Position numbers and translations under genes: made by a program. From the NCBI GenBank assembly GCA_907165065.1, contig OU015523.1, positions 24,641,834-24,705,833 on the forward strand: 64,000 nt of DNA, in the 5' to 3' direction. Positions 12,333 to 22,040 of this stretch are shown here, one piece after another. The first letter of the stretch is position 1. The number at the start of each line of letters is the position of its first letter. This stretch comes from Caprimulgus europaeus. Lineage: Eukaryota > Chordata > Aves > Caprimulgiformes > Caprimulgidae. Below the pieces are notes generated by a model. The model searched no databases, had not been told where the DNA came from, and worked only from the letters and a program-made list of their open reading frames with translations.

Positions 12333-13480
12333 TGTATTGGGTTTGCGTGGCAAGGTTTTTGGTAGCGGTGGGAGAGGGGACATGGGGTGGCTTCTGTGAG
12401 AGAGGCTGCCAGAAGCTTCCCCCATGTCCGACCCGGCGCAGCCAATGCCGGCCGGCTACAGGAAGGGACCCGCCGCTGGCCAAGGCCGAGCCCATCAGTA
12501 ACGCCTCTGTGATAACATAATTAAGAAAAAAAAAAAAGGAAGGGAGAAAAAAAAGCTGCACACTTTGCAGCGAGAGAGAGGAGTGAGAAGATGTAAGAGA
12601 AAACAACTTCGCAGACACCAAGGTCAGTGAAGAAGGAGGGGGAGGATGGGCTCTGGCGCCGGAGCAGCGATTCCCCGCAGCCTGTGGAGAAAGACCATGG
12701 TGAGGCAGGCTGTCCCCCTGCAGCCCATGGAGTTCCATGGTGGAGCAGATGACCACCTGTAGCCCGTGGAGGACCCCACGCCGGAGCAGGTGGATGCCCG
12801 AAGGAGGCTGTGACCCCGCGGGAAGCCCGCGCTGGAGCAGGTTCCTGTCAGGACCTGTAGCCCGTGGAGAGAGGAGCCCACGCCGGAGCAGGTTTGCTGG
12901 CAGGACTTGTGACCCCGTGGGGGACTCGCGCTGGAGCAGTCCCTTCCTGAAGGACTGCACACCATGGAATGGACCCATGCTAAAGCAGTTCGTGAAGAAC
13001 TGTCAGTCATGGGAAGGACTCACGTTGGAGAAGGTCGTGGAGGACTGTCTCCTGTGAGAGGGACCCCACGCTGGTGCGGGGGAAGGAGACCTCCCCCTGA
13101 GGAGGAAGCAGCAGCAGAAACAACGTGTGATGAACTGACCCCAACCCCATTCCCTGTCCCCTGTGCTGCTGGGGGGAGGAGGTGGAAAATCGGGAAAGAG
13201 ATTAAGCCCGGGAAGAAGGGAGGGATGGGGGAGGTGTTTTAAGATTTGGTTTTACTTCTCATTCTCCTCTAATTTTGATTTGTAATAAAGCAAATTTGTT
13301 TTTTCCCCCAAGCTGAGTCTGTTTTGCCCGTGCCAGTCCCTGCTGAGTGATCTCTCTCCGTCCTTATCTCCACCCACGAGCTTTTCGTTATAATTTTCTC
13401 CCCCTGCCCATTTGAGGAGGGGGAGTGATAGAGTGGGCTTTGGTGGGCATCCGGCCTCTAGCCAGGGTCAACCCACCACA
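12333..13480 (+). repeat. 5' LTR (1148 bp)
   Basis: Begins TG and ends CA. From about 12650 to 13080 it contains degenerate tandem repeats with a GGAGCAGG core every ~42-51 bp. A polyadenylation signal AATAAA lies at 13284-13289, inside the last 200 bp as expected for an R/U5 boundary. Homopolymer A tracts lie near 12525-12555. The reverse-strand ORFs of 128 and 231 codons are by-products of the GC-rich repeats: their translation is itself repetitive (LLRRGLL-like words) and they recur in each LTR copy. Confidence 0.93.
12650..13082 (+). repeat. Tandem-repeat block inside the 5' LTR
   Basis: About ten degenerate units share the core (A/G)CGC(C/T)GGAGCAGG followed by sequence ending in a GTGGAG(G)A word. 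Cores are seen near 12659, 12700, 12741, 12783, 12834, 12885, 12934, 12983, 13026 and 13073, so the period drifts from ~42 to ~51 bp. The same block recurs in the 3' LTR (about 14147-14579) and in the solo LTR at 55491-56627. Its function is unknown; repeated blocks in LTRs often hold enhancer sites. Confidence 0.8.
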
Positions 13481-13490
13481 GTCTTTTTTT

Positions 13491-13508
13491 TGGCGCCCAA
13501 CGTGGGGC
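13491..13508 (+). other. Primer-binding site, tRNA-Lys type
   Basis: TGGCGCCCAACGTGGGGC is the 18-nt complement expected for the 3' end of tRNA-Lys(1,2), the primer used by several betaretroviruses and lentiviruses. It lies 10 nt after the LTR end, further than the usual 0-3 nt. Confidence 0.85.
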
Positions 13509-13811
13509 ATGAGAGATTGGAGATAAGGTTATTAACGGAGAGAGGAGAGGTAACGGGCAAAACATAGACTGAACATGGCTAAAGAGTGATGAGTAGGACA
13601 ATTATGGGGGATTTTATCGATTTAATTGTGGTGAAGAGACAAGGGGTGGATTATGTGTGTAAATTGTCCACTTTTGTCTGGTGTTGTGATGAAGTTATTT
13701 TGATTTTGGTGTGGGGAATTCTTTTTTTTGTTGATGTGAGTAGAAGTTTGTGAAGATTGTGTGATGAATGTGGATTTTAGTGATGATTCTTTTCTTAAAT
13801 ATGTGATTCAC

Positions 13812-13828
13812 AGAGGCGAGGGGTGGAA
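13812..13828 (+). other. Polypurine tract
   Basis: AGAGGCGAGGGGTGGAA is purine-only except for one C and directly abuts the TG start of the 3' LTR, the expected place for the plus-strand primer of reverse transcription. Confidence 0.8.
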
Positions 13829-14977
13829 TGTATTGGGTTTGCGTGGCAAGGTTTTTGGTAGCGGTGGGAGAGGGGACATGGGGTGGCTTCTGTGAGAGAG
13901 GCTGCCAGAAGCTTCCCCCATGTCCGACCCGGCGCAGCCAATGCCGGCCGGCTACAGGAAGGGACCCGCCGCTGGCCAAGGCCGAGCCCATCAGTAACGC
14001 CTCTGTGATAACATAATTAAGAAAAAAAAAAAAGGAAGGGAGAAAAAAAAAGCTGCACACTTTGCAGCGAGAGAGAGGAGTGAGAAGATGTAAGAGAAAA
14101 CAACTTCGCAGACACCAAGGTCAGTGAAGAAGGAGGGGGAGGATGGGCTCTGGCGCCGGAGCAGCGATTCCCCGCAGCCTGTGGAGAAAGACCATGGTGA
14201 GGCAGGCTGTCCCCCTGCAGCCCATGGAGTTCCATGGTGGAGCAGATGACCACCTGTAGCCCGTGGAGGACCCCACGCCGGAGCAGGTGGATGCCCGAAG
14301 GAGGCTGTGACCCCGCGGGAAGCCCGCGCTGGAGCAGGTTCCTGTCAGGACCTGTAGCCCGTGGAGAGAGGAGCCCACGCCGGAGCAGGTTTGCTGGCAG
14401 GACTTGTGACCCCGTGGGGGACTCGCGCTGGAGCAGTCCCTTCCTGAAGGACTGCACACCATGGAATGGACCCATGCTAAAGCAGTTCGTGAAGAACTGT
14501 CAGTCATGGGAAGGACTCACGTTGGAGAAGGTCGTGGAGGACTGTCTCCTGTGAGAGGGACCCCACGCTGGTGCGGGGGAAGGAGACCTCCCCCTGAGGA
14601 GGAAGCAGCAGCAGAAACAACGTGTGATGAACTGACCCCAACCCCATTCCCTGTCCCCTGTGCTGCTGGGGGGAGGAGGTGGAAAATCGGGAAAGAGATT
14701 AAGCCCGGGAAGAAGGGAGGGATGGGGGAGGTGTTTTAAGATTTGGTTTTACTTCTCATTCTCCTCTAATTTTGATTTGTAATAAAGCAAATTTGTTTTT
14801 TCCCCCAAGCTGAGTCTGTTTTGCCCGTGCCAGTCCCTGCTGAGTGATCTCTCTCCGTCCTTATCTCCACCCACGAGCTTTTCGTTATAATTTTCTCCCC
14901 CTGCCCATTTGAGGAGGGGGAGTGATAGAGTGGGCTTTGGTGGGCATCCGGCCTCTAGCCAGGGTCAACCCACCACA
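13829..14977 (+). repeat. 3' LTR (1149 bp)
   Basis: The same sequence as the 5' LTR apart from one extra A in a homopolymer. It ends CCACCACA and is followed by the ACCTT duplication. AATAAA at 14781-14786 could end element transcripts or, if the LTR is active, its promoter could drive downstream sequence on the same strand. The next gene on that strand is BIC, about 1.6 kb further on. Confidence 0.93.
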
Positions 14978-14982
14978 ACCTT

Positions 14983-16142
14983 CAAACACAAATGCATGCA
15001 CATAACCCTAATCAGGCTACCCCTAATTAGGCATCAGTGCCTAAATAACAGCTTTCCTGATAAATTACCCATGTACATTGTTCTCAATAACATTAGGATT
15101 TTATTTGCTCTTTAACCCAAAATTGTCTATTGATTGATGTATTAACTGGTATTTTCATGCTTTTAATGTAATCCCTTACAAACCAGGTGATTTTGTTAGT
15201 GACAAAATGAAGAAATTCTGGTTGCCTATGGATTTGTAATTGAGTTCCTATGTGGACTCTGTAATACTTAATAAAAGTTGAACTACAATTACCATCCTTT
15301 CCACAAGTGGGAATTTTAATAAGGTCTTTCCTGATTCTGTGCATTTGTTTTCACAAAGAAAGTCTTTGTTTTCTCAAGCAATATCCTTGAAATATCCCTT
15401 CATCATTGTGGGATCAAATTAACCCATAATTTCAAGTCATTACAGAGGGGACCAACCGATATGCACACAGGCATATACGTGCCAAGTGTGATTCCATAAA
15501 CATCATCTCCTTAGGAATAAACGTTTTCAATTTATACTGAAATCAAGTAAAAATGCAAGTCAAAAAAATAATTTGAGGGAAAAAAAAAGGTTTTTGTGTT
15601 ATAATATAATCAGGCTGGAGACAATGCCAGAATTCTGAAATTAAAATATTTTTTTAAAACATCACTGAACTTCCAAAACATAAGGCAAAAGAAATTCTGT
15701 TTTTCATAGTGAAAATGTAGTATTTCAAGAGCATACAACCCTCAGCATCTGAGGAGAATCACGATGCAGCAGCCATACCTTTCCTTGCTGGTAATTCACA
15801 TAGACTGGATTTTTCTGGGAATATATTCAGAACCTAAGAACTGTATAAATTTAAGTATCCTGTATATTTAGAGCAACCTGTCTTTCCAGTCATCTGCAGT
15901 GGTCTTTCAAGAATGTTAAAAATGCCATGTAATTATAACAGGCTTCCTCTATTTGTCATTTTACAGTTTTAAATGTACACCCTAATTTGGCTAGAATTGT
16001 CTCTGGTTTTAGAGGTTTGCAACTGTTCCAGCTACAGCTGTCAAATGTCTCTGCACATTTCTTGAGGACATGGAGAATTTTATCCATCTCTGATTATTTT
16101 AATTTTTTTTCTGCCTGGATCTGCCAGGGTTAATTGTAATCC

Positions 16143-16175
<33 letters not shown>

Positions 16176-16540
16176 GCAGGACAGCTCTGGATGAAGAAGT
16201 AATACAGAGAAAAGTAAGAAACACCTCACCACAGTGAACTCTCTCTCCAGTCAGATCTAAGATACTCGCATGAACTCTCTTGCACGACATGCCTCTAACT
16301 TGTTTAAGTGTACTATCACTAATAAACAATCATTTGCATTTATTATTGTTAGTCAGTTCAAAGGCTGATGCCAAGCTGTCTGAGAAAAGGAAAGTACATG
16401 GTGTATTTTTTTAAAAATCCTCAGTTTGTTTGGAGTTTTCTGTTTTCTTTGGGTTTTCTCTTTTTTTTTTTCTTTTTTTTTTTTTAAGCTCTGTTCTAAG
16501 AAAAAGAAAGCAGGGGATTTACTAAAGGCAAGGCAAGTCG
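14983..16540. other. BIC upstream region
   Basis: Intergenic sequence between the LTR element and the BIC promoter. It contains a run of 29 A (16143-16171) and T-rich tracts (about 16458-16488). I see no exon and no canonical NF-kappaB decamer by eye; a GGGGATTTAC word at 16513-16522 is only partly similar. Confidence 0.5.
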
Positions 16541-16548
16541 GTTAGTTA

Positions 16549-16572
16549 TGAGTCACCTTCAGGACTTATAAA
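16549..16572 (+). promoter_or_regulatory. MIR155HG: BIC/MIR155HG core promoter: AP-1 site and TATA box
   Basis: A perfect AP-1 site TGAGTCA (16549-16555) lies 11 bp before a TATA box TATAAA (16567-16572). This predicts transcription start near 16597-16605 on the + strand. Established knowledge: the mammalian BIC promoter is TATA-containing and induced through AP-1 after antigen-receptor or inflammatory signals. The promoter lies ~7.4 kb upstream of the miR-155 hairpin, comparable with the ~12 kb in human. No CpG island surrounds it, which suits an inducible gene. Confidence 0.75.
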
Positions 16573-16596
16573 GGGTCCCAAGTCATTTGGAGCAGG

Positions 16597-16883
16597 CCTT
16601 CTTCATCTAACTTGTGCTGAAGGGATATCAGGCAACCAGCCAGACCAACAGACCTCTGTGGCAACTGTTCCTGCCTCATTTGCTTTTGTTCATTTTTCAT
16701 TTGCCTTACTTCTCTCTCTCTCCGTCTCCCTCTCTCTATTTAGAAGAAAAAAAAAAAAACAAAACAACGCAACAAAGCTCAGTGATCATGGTTAACCTGT
16801 GAGATGGAACAAAGGAAGTCTGTGGCCTTCTTGCTGCATTGGTTTTGCCTGCATCTCTCTGTAAAGAAACTGCCTCGTAGCAG
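16597..16883 (+). ncRNA. MIR155HG: BIC exon 1 (predicted)
   Basis: Runs from the start predicted 25-30 bp after the TATA box to the donor CAG|GTAGGT at 16883/16884. It contains a CT-rich stretch (16708-16738), a run of A (16746-16759), a four-codon upstream ORF (16788-16802) and, one base later, an ATG at 16804 in good context (G at -3, G at +4). That second frame has no stop before the splice donor. Other donors are possible. Confidence 0.65.
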
Positions 16884-19842
16884 GTAGGTTTTTCAGTTTA
16901 GTTCCTTGGCTTTTTTGTTTATTTTTGCATGTGCTCTTTTTTTTTTTTTTTTTGTGACAAGAAGCTCATCTGTTACAGATGGGAGCAGGCCCAGGGAAGG
17001 GGCCCTGGGCCAGGGTTTAGAAGCCTCAGGAGTCTGACAGACTAAACTTCAAACATTTGCACACATGCAGAAATACTCAGGCAGGCACAGAAACAGTGAC
17101 TACAAAACCAGTCCCGTTGCTATCTCTGTGTGTACTTTTTAGATGGCTATACCTAACCTAACTGATGGGACAGCACACACAGAGAAGGTGTCTGCACACA
17201 ACTAAGAGGACATGGGAGGTGCATGCTACTTTTTAACTCCTGCATCCCTCCTTTTTTTGTTTTGAGATTAATAGTCGAGAAAACCATGCAAACTGGAATA
17301 TAATTTCTAAAGTGTTTCAGTTATCTGTTTGGAAGAGGTTTATGACTAATTTGTAGTTACTGTCTTGCCTACAGCTTGCCAGAGACATTTTGAGGTGAAG
17401 AAAAGTAACTGCACAGACCAGTTTGACTTATTTAATTTTAGTCATACAAGTAGCTTTGGACGTGGAAAAAGTTCTGGTCCTCATTTCATAAATAAGCAAC
17501 AGGGAAATGCCTTCTTTAAAATATACCCATTAGACACGCATTATTTATAGTTTGTTTTTATTCTTTTTAAAATTAAAAGGTGTTTAAAATGCTTATGTAA
17601 GAACTTTAATGACTTTCTTGAACTGCATATCCATACTGACAAAACAGGAGCTCCATGCTCAGCATTGATACCTGTCTGTTGAAAACTGTAGGTTTTATTT
17701 GGTCATAAAAATTTGCTCTGAACTCAAATTTGGCAGCCAATATCTAAGATTAATAATTAATTAGCTTTTTAATATGACAGTTTAAAATTTACAAAGGGAT
17801 AAGTAAAATAACTGAAATATAGAATTAAAAAAAAAAAATCTAGCTACTTGATCCACAAAGTGAAATAGAGGTACATTTTATTTTACAGGGAAGTTTTCAG
17901 CAAAGAAAAGCCTCTTCTGTCCACATACACATCTTTGGAGCTCTTCTAGTATCTTAAGAAACTTGAATTGAATATGTTTTGAAGTGTTTTAAAAAGAATA
18001 GCTTTACTTTCTGAGAAATTAGAGGAGAACAGAGGACTGGAAATTTAGTCGTCCTGGAAATTAAAATACAGTGCCTGAAAAATGGATGTCTGGTCTTCTG
18101 TTTATGTATAACAGTCTTTTGTAGGTGATTAAAAAAATTATAGAATGTGATAATTATATTAACCCTAGTTCTTTCTTGGTCAAAATTATATTTCTGGTAT
18201 TCCAGAGTAAAAACATTTCTGAAACTGGTACATACAATTTTGATCTTTTTTACAAAAAAAATGATTTTTTCATTACTGCAGAGGAAGACAGATTCAAAAG
18301 CCACTCTTGTACACTAAACCAAAATTTAGTTTTGACAGTTAAAAGGAAATAGGCACATCCATAGGGCAATTTGCAACACTCTAAAAAAAAAAGATATAAA
18401 ATAGATGAAGCATGTTACCCTTTGGTCAGTACAAACTTCTCTGTGTCTCTCTCTGGTGAATGTTAAGGAAGGATATGAAGATAGACAGCATAGACTGAAG
18501 ACCTAATTTTTCTATAGCTGCAGTTGGGTGATGTGAGTCCCACTTTATGTCCCCTACAAATCTGTTCACACAATCTGCTTGCTGGCAAGTGTCTTTCAAG
18601 ACTCTGAAGTTCCTTCAATTTTTTTCTCTCAGAATCAGGCTTGTAGTTTATTTTCAACAGGTAACCTGACATTTGGCTTGTAAGCTATATCTCAGTATGC
18701 AGGTAATTGGAGATAAAAGACTGGGGCTCACTAGGTCTGTTTCAAAGCCTATTGTGGTTAGTGTGGGTCTCTATTCTTTAACTTCAAACCATCATAGTTG
18801 GGGTCTTTCAGAGTGAAGTCCTGCAACATGATTGTGAGTATACATACTCAGGAGCACAAGCATTGCAGATTTCTGCCCTTGGTGAATTGCCTTTTCTCCC
18901 TCACACCTTCCCACTGAAAAGGAGCTTTAGTGCACAACAAAGAGGTGATTGCACAACCTTAAGCACCTTCAGATGAGGCTTCCCAAAAGGTAAAGGTTGT
19001 TTGGAGAACATCTTTATCTTTTCTAAATCGGCTACCACATTTTGCAGAGTTGGAATTACTGTCCTAACCTTCATGTGGTTTTCACAAAAAAATTATATGG
19101 GGTAGTACTATCAAGGTTGGCATGTCCTCTTGCTGCCAATCCAAAGATAAAAGGTTGAGTTTTACTCCAGATTCATGACAAAAGATCCCCTCTAGTTGAC
19201 CAATAGGTAAATAAGAATTTGGTCATTTGGACTCGAGAGGCAAAAGTGGCTAATAATCACATAACTAGACTAACCAGCTGGATGGTTCCATTCCATCACT
19301 GGACCACTGTAAGTCCACTCAGGCAGTATAAAGATGTACTAATGTACAGGTGGAGAAATGAGCACTTGTTGCATTTAAACTAAATAGTTTGAACCATACT
19401 TGTAGGGCTCCTTCTGAAGGGAATCTGAATATAGACTGTGATATGGATGAACTGATTAACCACTGATATTTCACTGACCAAAGAAGATCATCGCCTAGAG
19501 AACAATGAGCTATCTACATTTGAACAGATTTTTTAAATGCCTCAATAACTCACTGTTTTTTAAAAAATATATGAAATATAAAAAACCCATGAATATTATG
19601 TCTATTCTCACACATTTTCAAAAACAGATTGCAAAGTAAAATTACTATAGTCTGTAAAATTACTAGTCAATATTTATTTTTCAGTAATGCCATAGGTCTC
19701 AGTAAGGTCTCAATCAGTTGCATTAATATTGCAACAGAAGTGAAGATAAACATTGTTATATACTGAGGAAATTAGAAAGAGAAGAAATTAAATATATGTG
19801 CATAGGTATATACACAATAATATGCTTATTATTTTTACTTTT

Positions 19843-19905
19843 GATTTATTCCTTTTATTTTATTTTTATTCCTTTTATTTTGTTTTTATTCCCTTTATTT
19901 TATTG
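19843..19905. repeat. 20-bp AT-rich minisatellite, about three copies
   Basis: Units at 19851-19870, 19871-19890 and 19891-19905 have period 20 and the form CCTTTTATTTTATTTTTATT with single changes. It lies in the BIC intron. The 72-codon ORF across it is an artefact of the repeat. Confidence 0.85.
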
Positions 19906-20076
19906 TCCAAACTAAGTCACTCAACCTCTCAGTTTATCTCAACTGCCTCACAGGCTCTTCAGAAAGCACTATCAGGTTTCCTAAAGAAGTTGACCTTTAG
20001 GAGGTATTTTAATTAGGAGAAAGGAACTGTGGAGAAACAAAAGAGGGTAGTCTGTAAAAAAGTATGAGGAGAAGTA

Positions 20077-20250
20077 GAATAGAATAGACCCTTTCAGTTG
20101 GAAGGGACCTACAACAATCACCTAGTCCAACTGCCTGACCAATTCAGGGCTGACCAAAAGTTAAAGCATGATATTAAGGGCACTGTCCAAATGCCTCTTA
20201 AATACCAACAGGCTTGAGGCATTGACCAACTCTCTAGAAAGCCTTTTCCA
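20077..20250 (-). mobile_element. CR1 3' end fragment, antisense to BIC
   Basis: Starts with the reverse complement of a CR1 tail (AGAATAGAATAG) and TTGGAAGGGACCT, then CTAGTCCAACTGCCTGACC and a degraded CACCTCTCTAG-like word. The tail type matches the CR1 subfamily at 35115-36490, which ends in TCTATTCTGTT. Confidence 0.85.
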
Positions 20251-21949
20251 AGTAGATGAAGTACAGTAAGCAACATGGCTGGTGGAATACATCACTTCTG
20301 TATAATATTAAGAGAATGGAGGTTGCAAGATTTGAATGCAAATGGAGAATAACTGAAGCAGAGATTATACTGGAGGAAAAATTATGTGTTGCAGTTTATA
20401 TGTCTTAAGTCAAATGTTGCTACTAAGAAATCCAGAGGGACATCTCAGAAGAATAGGCAAAGTCAATGATTAAATGAAGGCTAAAAATACAGAGACAGGT
20501 CCGTGGCTACGGAGGTAGGAGGAGAACCAAGAAAGAATAGTCACAAAAAGTCAAAGTGGCACAACATTTCCATATGTGTCTGACTGTCAAACGGGGATAA
20601 AATAATCAAAGAGTAGATCATCCAGCCTAAGAGATCAATTCTGATATGGACAGCTTCTGTGGAGGCAACAGCAGTAAAAGCAGACATGAAGTTTGAAAAT
20701 GAAATTAAAACACACATCTATGAGGTCACTACAATAGACGAAAAGCAGATGAGTGGATAGGGCACGATGACCAGAGATGAGCAGATAAGATAGGTAGAAT
20801 AAATGTGTTATTCTGATGTTAGTGACTGAAGGAAGACAGTGCTGAAAAGAGGAACAGGGAAATCACACCAGATCTTATGAGCTTTTTCTTTTTTAATGTT
20901 GTAAGGGAAATAATAGGGGATATTATTTTATTATATTTAAGCAGTAGACGGTCATCATTTCCATTGATGAGAAGGCCACATTTTTAGAGCTGTGTGAGAA
21001 GACAGGCAGCAACATATGTATTTGCTCATGTAATGGAAATCTGAAAGCTGTACAAAAGGCTGTTACAAAGGTTCAGCAAGAGGAAACACATGCCAGTTCT
21101 CACCACTTCCTGATAAAACATGATTTGTTTTTTGCCTTTCACACACAGAGGCAAAACAGTTTGCAGCATTGGAGATGCAGCTTTTAAACTCAAAATTAAA
21201 ATGCTGGGGTGCCAGCCTAGCAAAACTATTCCATTACATAAATCCAAGATCATGTGAGTAGAAAGGTGCCAAAGACAAAGTTTTGTCTGTGGTTATGGCT
21301 ACCTGCTTATCCACTTTTGGCTAGAACATCTGACTCTGGAATGAAGCTGCAGAGAGCAAATGCTGCCTGAAGTCTCCCACTTCCCTCACTGTTCAACAGT
21401 AGTGTTGGAAGTAGGCATATGCAAGTACAGCACTCATTCAGCTTCTTCAGAGAAACAAATATTAGATCAATTCAAGTGATGAATTTCAAAAACATCCCTT
21501 CTCCAAGAATGAATGCAGGAGAAGGCAGACTGAAGAGGAAAGTGCCACCAACCACAAATGGCTGCTGCAAACCACAGATAAAAATATTCTCTTTTTTAGC
21601 AAAACCATAGGAGTCTCTGGCAAATCCTAAAAAGATATGAAATAATTAGAGTTTGAGAAGCATGGTGTAAGGAATAGCAACCTGGAATACATTTAAGAGT
21701 CTAAATTTTCAAATATGTTCTACCAATATCCTTGGGGCAACAGAAGCTTCTTGTAGCAAAGCTCTTGTCCTACTAGGCTCTTGTCCTGCCTAGTGTGATT
21801 CTTATCCAAAGCTAATGAAGCCAAATTTAGTGTTCCCACAAGAGGAACTGATGTTTTGCATCAAGCCTTTCATAAAGATGTATGCCCACTGGGTGACAGC
21901 ATGACAGCAAGTGAATAAGGAATCGGGGACTTAGAGACATCAAAAGCAC

Positions 21950-22040
21950 AATAATTGAATCAGAGAATAATTTCATTTGTAAGGGATCTGTGAAGGTCAT
22001 CAAATCCAAATCCCTGCTGAAAGCACATTCAATCCACAAC
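21950..22040 (-). mobile_element. Old CR1 3' end fragment
   Basis: A degraded reverse-complement CR1 3' end: GAATCAGAGAATAATTTCA, AAGGGATCT, AGGTCATC and CCCTGCTGAAAGCA occur in the expected order. It is much more diverged than the other short copies. Confidence 0.65.

Larger units (their letters stand above)
13481..13828 (+). mobile_element. Minimal non-coding interior of the LTR element
   Basis: 348 bp between the two LTRs. After a 10-nt spacer (GTC plus seven T) comes a primer-binding site at 13491-13508 that fits the 3' end of tRNA-Lys(1,2). The interior ends in a purine-rich tract, roughly 13812-13828, directly before the 3' LTR. In between there is T/G-rich sequence with stops in all frames. 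No trace of gag, pol or env is visible. Confidence 0.88.
12328..14982 (+). mobile_element. Young non-autonomous LTR retroelement, complete with target duplication
   Basis: The element runs from 12333 to 14977: a 1148-bp 5' LTR, a 348-bp interior and a 1149-bp 3' LTR. Both LTRs start TGTATTGGG and end CCACCACA. The genomic pentamer ACCTT is repeated directly outside both ends (12328-12332 and 14978-14982). By eye the LTRs differ only by one A in a homopolymer (8 versus 9 A, near 12547 and 14043), which implies a very recent insertion. The interior keeps a primer-binding site and a polypurine tract but has no room for gag, pol or env, so the element must borrow proteins from a relative. The primer site resembles class II (tRNA-Lys) retroviruses, whereas the 5-bp duplication is more like ERVL. 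I do not assign a family name. Confidence 0.93.

Noticed and set aside
12283-12978. 231-codon reverse-strand ORF and the 128-codon copy beside it
   Set aside because: It lies on the antisense strand of the LTR, is built from the tandem-repeat block, and recurs unchanged in the other LTR (14017-14507) and in altered form in the solo LTR. No start context or domain supports a protein.
12333-14977. The two LTR copies as a simple tandem duplication or assembly error
   Set aside because: The ACCTT flanking duplication, the primer site after the first copy and the polypurine tract before the second show a normal retroelement insertion. Long-read confirmation would still be useful.
16511-16522. NF-kappaB site near the BIC promoter
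   Set aside because: GGGGATTTAC lacks the required CC end of the decamer.
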